This document shows positions 45,134 to 54,869 of a stretch of 64,000 nucleotides of DNA, piece by piece. The notes below the pieces were generated by a model. That model did no database searches. It saw only the letters and a list, made by a program, of their open reading frames with translations, and was not told the DNA's origin. The first letter of the stretch is position 1. Each line of letters starts with the position of its first letter. The stretch is from assembly GCF_018294505.1 (NCBI RefSeq), contig NC_057809.1, positions 503,686,506 to 503,750,505 on the forward strand, in the 5' to 3' direction. The translations under genes were made by a program, and so were the position numbers. The stretch is from Triticum aestivum. Its lineage: Eukaryota; Streptophyta; Magnoliopsida; Poales; Poaceae.

Positions 45134-46772
45134 TGATACGTCTCCAACGTATCTATAATTTTTGATTGCTCCATGCTATATTATCTACTGTTTTGGGCAA
45201 TATTGGGCTTTATTATCCACTTTTATATTACTTTTGGGACTAACCTATTAACCGGAGGCCCCGCCCAGATTTGTTGTTTTATGCCTATTTCAGTGTTTCG
45301 AAGAAAAGGAATATCAGACGGAGTTGAAACGGAACGAAATCAACTGGAGAAGTTATTTTTGGAAGGAAACCCACCTGATGGACTTGGACCCCATGTCAAG
45401 GAAGGAACGAGGAAGCCACGAGGGTGGCGGCGCGCCCACCCCCTAGGGCGTGCCCCCTGCCTCGTGGAGCCCTCGTGGCTCCCCTGACGTACTCCCTGCA
45501 CCCATATATACCCACGTATCCTAAAACTTCCAGAACAGAGATTAGATCGGGAGTTCCGCCGCCAGAAGCCTCCGTAGCCACCGAAAGCCAATCTAGACCT
45601 GTTCCGGCACCCTGCCGGAGGGGGCAATCCTTCTCCGGGCCATCTTCATCATCCCGGTGCTCTCCATGACGAGGAGGGAGTAGTTCTCCCTCGGGGCTGA
45701 GGGTATGTACCAGTAGCTATGTGTTTGATCTCTCTCTCTCTCTCTCTCTCTCTCGTGTTCTTGAGGTGATACGATCTTGATGTATCGCGAGCGTTGCTAT
45801 TATATTTGGATCCTATGATGTTTCTTCCCCCCTCTTCTCTCTTGTAAGGAATTGAGTTTCCCCTTTGAAGTAATCTTATCGGATTGAGTCTTTAAAGATT
45901 TGAGAACACTTGATGTATGTCTTGCCGTGGATATCTGTGGTGACAATGGGATATCACGTGATTCACTTGATGTATGTTTTGGTGATCAACTTGCGGGTTC
46001 CGCCCATGAACCTATGCATAGGGGTTGGCACACGCTTTCGTCGTGATTCTCCGGTAGAAACTTTGGGGCACTCTTTGAGGTCCTTTGTGTTGGTTGAATA
46101 GATGCATCTGAGATTGTGTGATGCATATCGTATAATCATACCCACGGATACTTGAGGTGACATTGGAGTATCTAGGTGACATTAGGGTTTTGGTTGATTT
46201 GTATCTTAAGGTGTTATTCTAGTACGAACTCTAGGGCTGTTTGTGACACTTATAGGAATAGCCCAACGGATTGATTGGAAAGAATAACTTTGAGGTGGTT
46301 TCGTACCCTACCATAATCTCTTCGTTTGTTCTCCGCTATTAGTGACTTTGGAGTGACTCTTTGTTGCATGTTGAGGGATAGTTATATGATCCAATTATGT
46401 TATTATTGTTGAGAGGACTTGCACTAGTGAAAGTATGAACCCTAGGCCTTGTTTCCTAGCATAGCAATACCGTTTTATAATTTCAGATTACAAATACCTT
46501 TATCTACTATCCATATACCACTTGTATCACCATCTCTTCGCCGAACTAGTGCACCTATACAATTTACCATTGTATTGGGTGTGTTGGGGACACAAGAGAC
46601 TCTTTGTTATTTGGTTGCAGGGTTGCTTGAGAGAGACTACTTCATCCTATGCCTCCTACGGATTGATAAACCTTAGGTCATCCACTTGAGGGAAATTTGC
46701 TACTGTCCTACAAACCTCTGCACTTGGAGGCCCAACAACGTCTACAAGAAGAAGGTTGTGTAGTAGACATCA
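45134..46772 (+). repeat. TE4 5' LTR, copy 2 (1639 bp)
   Basis: Same ends as copy 1. About 23 substitutions against it, plus a longer TC microsatellite (about 45728-45754). Lacks the same 36 bp as copy 1. Confidence 0.9.
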
Positions 46773-46782
46773 AGCTCTTTTC

Positions 46783-46800
46783 TGGCACCGTTGCCGGGGA
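46783..46800 (+). promoter_or_regulatory. TE4 primer binding site, copy 2
   Basis: TGGCACCGTTGCCGGGGA, one change from the tRNA-Asp complement. Confidence 0.87.
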
Positions 46801-46897
46801 GATTAGCTTTTGAAGGTATATCTTTAGATCTTGCAATCGAGTCTTTTAGTTTCTTGTTTTATCACTAGTTTAGTTTATAAAAGAAAACTATAAAAAA

Positions 46898-47785
46898 ATG
46901 GAATTGAGTTTGTCTCATACGCTTCACCTTTTTAATATCTTTCGTGAGTATGATGGAAAGGATAATTGTGCTCAAGTGCTAGAAGAAGAAATCTATAAAA
47001 TGTTTGGCACTAAATATTTGAATGATCAGCATGATTGCAATGTTGTTAGTATGAATTCCTTGAATATCCATGGTGCTAATGATATGCAAAGCCACAAGCT
47101 TGGGGAAGCTATGTTTGATGAAGATGATATTTTTTGTCCCCCAAGTTTTGATGAGCAAATCTATTATGATGAAAGCATGCCTCCTATTTATGATGATTAT
47201 ATTGATGAAAGTGGAATTGGAGAGGTCATGACTTTATTTTGTGATAAATCCACTATTCCGGAAGAGGTTCCAATTGATTATGAGAACAAAGTTGCTATCT
47301 ATGATGATTATTGTGATGACTTATATGGTATAAATAATAATGATATCCATGAAACTTGTCATCATGATTTTAGTTTTCAATTGGATTATGCCTCACATGA
47401 TAATTATTTTCTTGAGTTTGCTCCCACTATTATTCATGAGAAGAATTTTGCTTGTGTGGAGAGTAATAAAATTTCTATGCTTGTAGATCACGAAAAGAAT
47501 GCTTTAGATGTTGGTTATATTGTTGAATTCATTCATGATGCTACTGAAAATTATTATGAGGGAGGAATATATGCTTGTAGGAATTGCAATAATATCAAAT
47601 TTCCTCTCTATGTGCTTAAAATCTTGAAGTTATGCTTGTTTTGCCTTCCTATGCTAGTTGATTATTGTTCCCATAAGTTGTTTGCTCACAAAATCCCTAT
47701 GCATAGGAAGTGGGTTAGGCTTAAATATGCTAGTCATACTCTTCATGATGCTCTCTCTATATTTCAATTCTTATCTTTTATGTGA
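46898..47785 (+). CDS. TE4 ORF of unknown function, copy 2
   Basis: 295 residues, intact, identical to 25695-26582 except Tyr to Cys (DIFCPP) and Ile to Thr (YASHTLHD). The low divergence (2 of 888) contrasts with about 1.4% in neighbouring duplicated segments. No known domain; description as for copy 1. Confidence 0.75.
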   Translation: MELSLSHTLHLFNIFREYDGKDNCAQVLEEEIYKMFGTKYLNDQHDCNVVSMNSLNIHGANDMQSHKLGEAMFDEDDIFCPPSFDEQIYYDESMPPIYDDYIDESGIGEVMTLFCDKSTIPEEVPIDYENKVAIYDDYCDDLYGINNNDIHETCHHDFSFQLDYASHDNYFLEFAPTIIHEKNFACVESNKISMLVDHEKNALDVGYIVEFIHDATENYYEGGIYACRNCNNIKFPLYVLKILKLCLFCLPMLVDYCSHKLFAHKIPMHRKWVRLKYASHTLHDALSIFQFLSFM

Positions 47786-47888
47786 GCATCATTGTCATTA
47801 TCATGCCTAGCTAGGGGCGTTAAACGATAGTGCTTGCTGGGAGGCAACCCAATTTTATTCTTGTTCCTTGCTTTTTGTTCCTGTTTAG

Positions 47889-49266
47889 TGTAAGTGCATC
47901 TAGTGCCACCCCTAGTTGGTTTTGGAGTATTGACGACAAACCTAGTTGAGGGACTAATGTGTTTGTGAGAATTGCAGGAAAACACAGGTAGAAGTCCCTC
48001 ATTGATTCGGTTTTACTACCAGAGATGACCCCTAAAAATGTATGAAGACATTGAAGACAAAGGTGGTATATGAATATATTCACATTGAAGACTATGACAA
48101 AAGAAGACACGTTATGAAGCTTATGGAGCTCGAAGACTTAGATCTTTCGTAGTTCTTTTTCTTTTGTGTTGAGTCATAGGAACCACCGTACTTTTAAGTG
48201 GGGTCCAGGAGAACCAGTCAGAATGACTGAAGTGATGCCTAAACCAAAACCTATGTCTTCGAGTGAAGACAATGAGAGCGAATCTTGTCCAGAGCCGGAC
48301 AAGTCAGCTTTGCTTGCAGCCCAAGTAAAGTTGCCATGAGAGTTTGAAATCTGACCGTTGCGACACGTGTCAGTTCCTTAGTGACCCAGGGTCATTTCGG
48401 ACAAATTAGGTCAGGTTGCCAAGTGGCTATAAATAGCCCACCCCCACAACCATAAACGGTTGGCTGCTCAGATTTCAGTGCACGGCTTTTGTCGTTTGAG
48501 AGCAACCCACCTCGAAGCCTTTGAGAGAAAATTCCTAGCGAGGAGAAAAGCCCTAACCACCCAGAGCCAGAGTAAATTGGGCATCACTTAAGTCTTCTTG
48601 TCTGTGTGATCTGAAGACTTATTACACTTGAGGACTGTGAAGCCTCCAGACGGTTAGGCGTCGCGTTCAGAGCATCCAAGAGACATTGTGGATTGCCAGT
48701 GAACGAAGTTTGTGAAGGTTTGGGAGTCTACCTTGAAGACTTACCAAAGTGATTGGGCGAGGACTAAGTGACCTTAGCTCAAGGAGAATACGGTGAGGAC
48801 TTGGTGTCCTGAACTGTGTGTTCAGGACTGGGTGTCCGGGACTGTGTGTCCTAAGGTTTAAATACCTAGCCGCTCCAACCAGACGTACAGTTGTCACAGC
48901 AACTGGAACTGGTCCAGCATATCATTGTCTTCAACGAGTCACTGGTTTCATCTTCACTTCCTTTTCTTACTGTTACTCATTGTGAAGCCATTGCATGCTT
49001 GCTTTATCTTTTGTCTTCACAACGTGAATGTATGATATGTTTGGCTTCATAACTTCTTCCTACCTGATCCTTATTACACTGAAGCTGTTTGTCATTGTGC
49101 TTTCACTCTATTGAATACATGACCATGGCTGGCCTAGTGTAATCTAACTTCCGTTGCATAGTAATAGGCATAATCTTCGCTGTTTGTCTTTATAACTCTC
49201 ACGTTTTGAAGACTTTCATAAAAATCGCCTATTCACCCCCCCTCTAGTCGATATAACGCACTTTCA
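47889..49266 (+). repeat. TE5 5' LTR, copy 2 (1378 bp)
   Basis: TGTAAGTGCATC to GCACTTTCA; about 20 differences from 26686-28062. Shares with the copy 1 5' LTR the states that distinguish it from the 3' LTR (for example GAATATATTC where the 3' LTR has GAAGATATTC), as expected of a duplicate. Confidence 0.92.
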
Positions 49267-51058
49267 ATTGGTATCAAAGCAAGGTGCTCCCTTGTTCTAT
49301 GTGATTCGGTTTAACCACCTGGAGTTTTAGCTATGTCGACTGCAGGGATAATCAAAGTCTCCGCTGCTTGCCCCGTCTTCGATGGAACTGAATATCCCTA
49401 CTGGAAGAATAAGATGTGCATGCATCTTGAAGGTATTGACGTCGACCTATGGTATGTCGTCGAGAACTGCGTTCCCAAGGCTGGAGAAGGTGTCACTGCT
49501 GCTGATGTCAAGAAGTTCACTCAACTAGACTCTACTGCCAAAAATATCATCTGTGGTCATCTGACAAAAGGACAGTATGGCCGTGTGAGCGCCTTGAAGA
49601 CATCCAAGCTGGTCTAGGACTGGCTCTCCAAGGTCAATGAAGGCGTCTCAACCCAGAGAGATCAAAGAATCAGTGTTCTTCACAACCTCTTCAACCGCTT
49701 CAAGCGAAATGACAATGAGAATGTCCAGCACACATTTGACCGGCTCACTGACATCACAAATGAGCTTCAAGCCCTCGGCGCCACTGAGATCACCAAACAT
49801 GAAATCGTCAAGACGCTGCTGAGATCACTTCATAGTTCGTTTGACATCCTGGCCCTGATGATTCAAGAACGTCCTGATTTCAAGACACTCGATCCATCTG
49901 ACATACTTGAGAGGCTCAACACACATGAGTTTCAGCTTTCTGAGAAAAGAGATATCTACGGTCCAAACTATGGGCGAACTCGTGCCTTGAATGCAAAAGT
50001 TGTTTCCTCATCTGAAGAAGAATCTGACTGCAGTTCTGATGATCCTGAAGACATTGGAAGAGAACTTGCAATGCTAGTGAAGAAGTTCCAAAAATTCACT
50101 AAGAAGAAAGGCTTCAGAAAATCTTCACGATCAAGCTCAAGGAATGATGAAGCTTCTGCTCATGACTACAAGAAGAAAACATGTCACAAGTGCAAGAAAA
50201 CTGGACCCTTCATCTCTGAGTGTCCACAGTGGGACAATGAGAACAAAAGGAAGAATAAGAGCAAGGAATATGATTCTGAAGACAAGAAGAAGAAGAAATA
50301 CTCAAAGTCTTCTTCCAAGTCTTCCTCAAAGTCTTCATCACACAAGAAGAGCTCATCTGGCAAGGCACGTGCGTTTGTTGGCAAGGAGATGGATTCAGAG
50401 GAGGAGTCCGCATCTGAGGAGGCAGAGGTGGAGTCTGAGGAGGAGTCTGATTCTGGCATTGCGAGTCTGGCTACAACATACGTCGCCAAGTCCATCTTCA
50501 ACACTGAAGACAATGACTGCATCACCGACACTGACGCAAATGACAAGAACGACTCCACTCCTACCTACTGCTTCATGGCACGCGGTGCCAAGGTAAACAC
50601 ACGCACTACTCGCTATCAAACATCTAGTGACGATGACTCTGACTGTGATTCAAAACCCAGCTACAAAACACTTGCTGAAATTGCAACTAAACAACAGAAA
50701 GCTATGGAACATATTCAAAAACTGTTAGACAGAAGCGATGATCTGTTGGGTGCTGAAATGACTCGATCTGAATCCTTAATTGAAGACATAAAAAACCTTC
50801 ACGTTAAGTATCAGGAACTTGAAGATCGTCTTGATACTCTCTCAACAACTCATGAAAAGCTTTCCTATGATTATCTTCAAAGGAAGCAAGAACTTGAGAA
50901 ATTGAGAGCGGCTCATGAAGATCTTCAAAAGGAAAATGAGTCACTTCGCGCCGAACAGATCAGTCCCGCTCAGGAAGGATTTGAACCACCATGTCTTAAA
51001 TGCATTGAGCGTGATAATGCTACTTTTGTTGCTGAATGTTCCACTGCTACTGCTGTTG
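47889..51058 (+). mobile_element. TE5, copy 2: 5' LTR and gag only
   Basis: Preceded by the same TTTAG target (47884-47888) as copy 1. Retains the 5' LTR, a mutated primer site and gag up to the deletion joint. No pol, 3' ORF or 3' LTR remains. Confidence 0.9.
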
Positions 51059-51105
51059 TAGAAACTTTGGGGCACTCTTTGAGGTCCTTTGTGTTGGTTG
51101 AATAG
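49333..51105 (+). pseudogene. gag: TE5 Gag, copy 2, fused to TE4 LTR sequence
   Basis: Same frame as copy 1 with the shared TAG (49615-49617) and a 6-bp in-frame deletion just before it. The CCHC knuckle has lost its His (KKTGPFISEC), so zinc binding would fail. The frame then stays open through the coiled coil to 51058, where TE4 LTR sequence adds about 15 foreign residues (ETLGHSLRSFVLVE) before TAG at 51103-51105. The chimeric tail is a by-product of the deletion. Confidence 0.88.
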
Positions 51106-51812
51106 ATGAATCTGAGATTGTGTGATGCATATCATATAATCATACCCACGGATACTTGAGGTGACATTGGAGTATCTAGGTGACATTAGGGTTTTGGTTG
51201 ATTTGTATCTTAAGGTGTTATTCTAGTACGAACTCTAGGGTTGTTTGTGACACTTATAGGAATAGCCCAACGGATTGATTGGAAAGAATAACTTTGAGGT
51301 GGTTTCGTACCCTACCATAATCTCTTCATTTGTTCTCCCCTATTAGTGACTTTGGAGTGACTCTTTGTTGCATGTTGAGGGATAGTTATATGATCCAATT
51401 ATGTTATTATTGTTGAGAGGACTTGCACTAGTGAAAGTATGAACCCTAGGCCTTGTTTCCTAGCATCGCAATACCGTTTACGCTCACTTTTATCACTTGT
51501 TACCTTGCTGTTTTTATAATTTCAGATTACAAATACCTTTATCTAGTATCCATATACCACTTGTATCACCATCTCTTCGCCGAACTAGTGCACCTATACA
51601 ATTTACCATTGTATTGGGTGTGTTGGGGACACAAGAGACTCTTTGTTATTTGGTTACAGGGTTGCTTGAGAGAGACCATCTTCATCCTACGCCTCCTACG
51701 GATTGATAAACCTTAGGTCATCCACTTGAGGGAAATTTGCTACTGTCCTACAAACCTATGCACTTGGAGGCCCAACAACGTCTACAAGAAGAAGGTTGTG
51801 TAGTAGACATCA
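51058..51812 (+). repeat. TE4 3' LTR fragment
   Basis: Matches 24852-25570 of the 5' LTR, ending GTAGACATCA before the TSD AAGGC. It carries about 36 extra bases at 51480-51515 that both 5' LTR copies lack. The first 900 or so bases of the LTR are missing. Confidence 0.92.
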
Positions 51813-51817
51813 AAGGC

Positions 51818-52295
51818 CTGGGCACGTGTCTATCCCAGAGTGATGCTGGAAACTGGAGACTTGGTTTCTCATGAGATCAAGTGTCTGAGGAAGAAGGACA
51901 ATTGGGGCACCCCAGTGCCTAAACCCGGGGGCCCATATACTGCTGCCGCTGCCATCGAGACCGAGGGTGAGGCTGAGGCTGAGGCTGATGCTGACGATGA
52001 GGACTATGAGCCGTCTGGGACAGAGCCCTCTTGGGCAAAGAAACTCAAGCACAAGATGAGGAAGCTCTTCTGCATGGAGTCACATGGCCAGTACATGGCT
52101 CATGTGGCGGACAAGAAGGTCAGGGGGCGTCACAAGGAGCTCATGCGTCAGTTGGGTGCAACCGTTGTTAGTGGCTCTGAGGGACAGATCACTGAAGAGG
52201 AGGAATGGATTCACCAGCATTGCCCTTGGACCGATTCAGACGCCGAGCAGTTTCCGACCAACAACGAAGGTGCAGACGATCAAGCTGAGATGTGA
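51818..52295 (+). pseudogene. TE2 extra 3' ORF, C-terminal part
   Basis: Continues the TE2 3' ORF frame after the TE4 TSD and stays open to TGA at 52293-52295. Contains an acidic Glu/Ala/Asp repeat (EAEAEADADDEDYE), a basic helix (KKLKHKMRKLF) and an acidic C-terminus (ITEEEEWIHQHCPW). It is shared by neither duplicate alone, since only one copy of this end exists. Confidence 0.75.
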
Positions 52296-52819
52296 TGTTG
52301 GAGATCCTCAGCTTGCCATCACCTGGAGTCATAGCGTCGCTCTTTGCCCTTTTTGGTGTCTCGATGCCAAAGGGGGAGAGAGTTTAGGGATTTTAGTTGT
52401 TGCCGTGTTGCAAGTGTGTCTTTGTGTCTTGTGTTTTCTCATGTGTTTTCTCGTTGTCTTTGTTTGGTTTGGTTTGGTGCCTGTGAGACCTAAGTTCTAG
52501 ACATATGGTATGAGACATATGCTACCCTATCGCTACCTTATTACTTATGTCTATTCAGTACTGTAGTATCTTATGAGTTGCATGCTTATCCTGTTTTATA
52601 CCCTGCTCTCATATATCACGTGCTTAGAATTGTTGGACTATAAAATATAGGGGGGGTTGATCCGAATGTGTGTGTCTTGCGTTCCAAAGGCTCCTCTAAC
52701 TAGGTGCACACATTCAGGGAGAGCCTGTCTATATTTTGTAGTTCTAAGTATCCTTACTTTTATATCTTTTCCTTGTGCAAATCCCTTGTTGTCATCAATC
52801 CACCAAAAAGGGGGAGATT
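52296..52819 (+). other. TE2 3' non-coding region with polypurine tracts
   Basis: No ORF. Purine tracts CAAAGGGGGAGAGAG near 52370, ATAGGGGGGG near 52648 and CAAAAAGGGGGAGATT at 52805-52820 directly before the LTR; the last is the functional candidate and matches that of TE5. Confidence 0.8.
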
Positions 52820-53141
52820 GTTGAGGCATATCTCTCTCGATGTGGTTTTGGTGATTGATGACAACGTGTTTGCGGACTAATCGTGTGCTTTGAGCATTTC
52901 AGAGATTCATCCTTGGCACGAGACAATTTCTTCCCCTCGGAGTGTCATTCAAGACGGTGTAGCTCTTTCGTTTCTCTTTCGGTGGACTAGTTGCGTAGAG
53001 GGCACCATACTATCAAGAGGGGGTCCGCTTTGGTATTGCTTGGGTGGAATCAACACGTACACATCCGCTTCTCACCCTCCGAGCCCTTCCGCTTCTATGG
53101 AGAGATCTTTTCTCTTCTTGTGGGCTTTGTCTGGTACCCAG

Positions 53142-53443
53142 CGGTAGTACCGTGGTACCCAGCGGTAGTACCACTGAGGGGTCACAAGCGGCAGTACCGC
53201 TCCGCAGCGGTAGTAACGCCGGTGACTCCGCAGCAGTACTACCGCTGGCTTGCCAGGTTCCTACCGCGTCGATTCGAGGGGTCTTTTTCTGTGTCGGATT
53301 ATGCGGTACCTCGCTGCGGCAGTACCGCCCGGTTCCCTCTTTCCCTTTACCCTTCTCTCTGCGCGGCAATACCGCCGAAGGGAGCGGTAGTACCGCTTAA
53401 CCCAGCGGTAGTACCGCTGTCTCCTGCGGTAGTACTGCCCTAT
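53142..53443. repeat. Array of GCGGTAGTACCGC palindromes in TE2 LTR U3
   Basis: About ten copies with core CGGT-AGT-ACCG or a close variant (starting near 53142, 53163, 53189, 53208, 53317, 53364, 53385, 53405, 53426). The odd central base is mostly G on plus; in the internal array of the same element it is C. Confidence 0.88.
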
Positions 53444-53486
53444 GCGGGGCTGTTTAGTGGGGCAACGGTTGGATTGTTGCCCCCAC

Positions 53487-53494
53487 TATAAAAG
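53487..53494 (+). promoter_or_regulatory. TE2 LTR TATA box
   Basis: TATAAAAG in CCCACTATAAAAGGGGG, about 45 bp after the last palindrome. Confidence 0.8.
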
Positions 53495-54399
53495 GGGGTC
53501 CCCTTCTTCCCCGTTGACTTACCTCTTCCCCCTCAAGCTCCATTAATGCTCCAAGCTCCATTTTCGCCCGATCTATCTCTCTAGCCAATCAAACTTGTTG
53601 ATTTGCTTAGGAGTGGTTGAGAAGGCCCCGATCTACACTTCCACCAAGAGATTTTTGATTCCCCCACCTATCCCTAGCGGATCTTGTTACTCTTGGGTGT
53701 TTGAGCACCCTAGACGGTTGAGGTCACCACGGAGCCATAGTCCATTGTGGTGAAGCTTCGTGGTATTGTTGGGAGCCTCCGATTAAGTTGTGGAGATTGC
53801 CCCAACCTTGTTTGTAAAGGTCCGGTCATCGCCTTCAAAGGCACCAATAATGGAATCACGGCATCTCGCATTGTGTGAGGGCGTGAGGAGAATACGGTGG
53901 CCCTAGTGGCTTCTTGGGGAGCATTGTGCCTCCACACCGCTCTAACGGAGACGTACTTCCCCTCAAAAGGAAGGAACTTCGGTAACACATCCTCGTCTTC
54001 ACCGGATCCACTCTTGGTTATCTCTTACCTTTACTTGTGCAAGCTCCTTAGTGTTACTTCTCTTGCTTGCTTGCTTGTTTGTTGTTGTTGCATCATATAG
54101 GTTGCTCACCTAGTTGCACATCTATACAACCTACTTTGATGCAAAGTTTAATTTGGTAAAGAAAAGTTAAAATTTGTTAGTTGCCTATTCACCCCCCCCT
54201 CTAGTCAACCATATCGATTCTTTCACTTATCATCGAAAATTAAACTGAGGTTAAATAGAAACCACTCATATACACTTTAAATATGATCAAAAAAGCTTCA
54301 AGTAAAATCCAAAAAAATGTTTGCAAAAAGAGACTTCAAAAATTTTGAGGCTTCTGATTCGAATATGATCAGAAAACCGTTCCAAAGGGGTCAAGCTAA

Positions 54400-54800
54400 G
54401 ATTCGAATATGATCATATAGCCCCAGTGGCTTTGGCGTTGCCGATCAAGAGGGTACCGACAACTATGTTCTCTTTGGTTCGGATACGACCTATGTTTGAA
54501 CAGGAAGCCCCCAAATGACCTTGAGAGTTGTTTAACGACGCTGATTCGAATACGATCCACGTCGGACCCAAAATGGGTTAAGCTATGATTCGAATACGAT
54601 CAAGAAGCCCCCTAGTGAGTTTGGCGTTGTGCCGATCAAGAGGGTACCGACAACTATGTTCTCTTTGGTTCGAATACGACATATGTTTGAACAGGAAGCC
54701 CCCAAGTGACCATATAAGTTTTGGCATTGCACCGATCAAGAGGGTATTGACAGCTATACTCGATGAGCAGGAAGACCCCAAATGACCATAATAAGATAAG
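54400..54800. repeat. TE6 tandem repeats, about 188-bp period
   Basis: Units start at GATTCGAATATGATC (54400) and GATTCGAATACGATC (54588), each containing CCGATCAAGAGGGTACCGAC and GAAGCCCCCAA. A third partial unit (about 54720-54800) has the shortened form. Earlier shorter copies of TCGAATATGATCA lie from 54357. Confidence 0.8.
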
Positions 54801-54869
54801 CCGTAAAGCGGGATACCCATGTTTGAACCGTGCATCATGGTAGCAATCCCTTTTTAGCACCTTTTAATC

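Larger units (their letters stand above)
43495..51058. repeat. Segmental tandem duplication, copy 2 (truncated to 7.6 kb)
   Basis: Repeats 22304 to about 29867: TE2 leader and 3' ORF, TE4 5' LTR and ORF, TE5 5' LTR and gag. It stops at 51058 inside TE5 gag, where the TE4 3' LTR begins; everything equivalent to about 29868-43494 and the first part of the TE4 3' LTR was deleted. Confidence 0.9.
45134..51812 (+). mobile_element. TE4, copy 2: both ends present, interior deleted
   Basis: 5' LTR 45134-46772, primer site, ORF, TE5 fragment 47889-51058, then a 3' LTR fragment ending at 51812. TSD AAGGC on both sides (45129-45133 and 51813-51817) proves that the outer ends belong to one insertion into the TE2 3' ORF. 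Confidence 0.88.
7015..54225 (+). mobile_element. TE2: Sirevirus-like Copia element, multiply interrupted
   Basis: Pieces in order: gag end (7015-7242), pol (7253-9670 and 20937-21873), spacer, internal promoter and 3' ORF (22519-23942, continued at 51818-52295), polypurine tract and 3' LTR (52820-54225). It is interrupted by TE1 at its left, TE3 in reverse transcriptase and TE4 in the 3' ORF; part of it is also duplicated at 43495-45133. The 5' LTR and most of gag are outside the window. The predicted TSD is CTTAT (54226-54230). All coding parts carry stops or frameshifts, so it is inactive. Confidence 0.85.
52820..54225 (+). repeat. TE2 3' LTR (1406 bp)
   Basis: TGTTGAGGCATATC to CGATTCTTTCA. 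U3 contains an array of GCGGTAGTACCGC palindromes (53142-53443), then TATAAAAG at 53487-53494. Its end (TTCACCCCCCCCTCTAG) resembles the TE5 LTR end. Downstream CTTAT is the predicted TSD. Confidence 0.9.

Noticed and set aside
54397..54800. Possible CRISPR-like array from regularly repeated GATTCGAATACGATC
   Set aside because: Only two or three long units with diverged repeats and no uniform spacers, in a plant genome; it is a tandem repeat in TE6.
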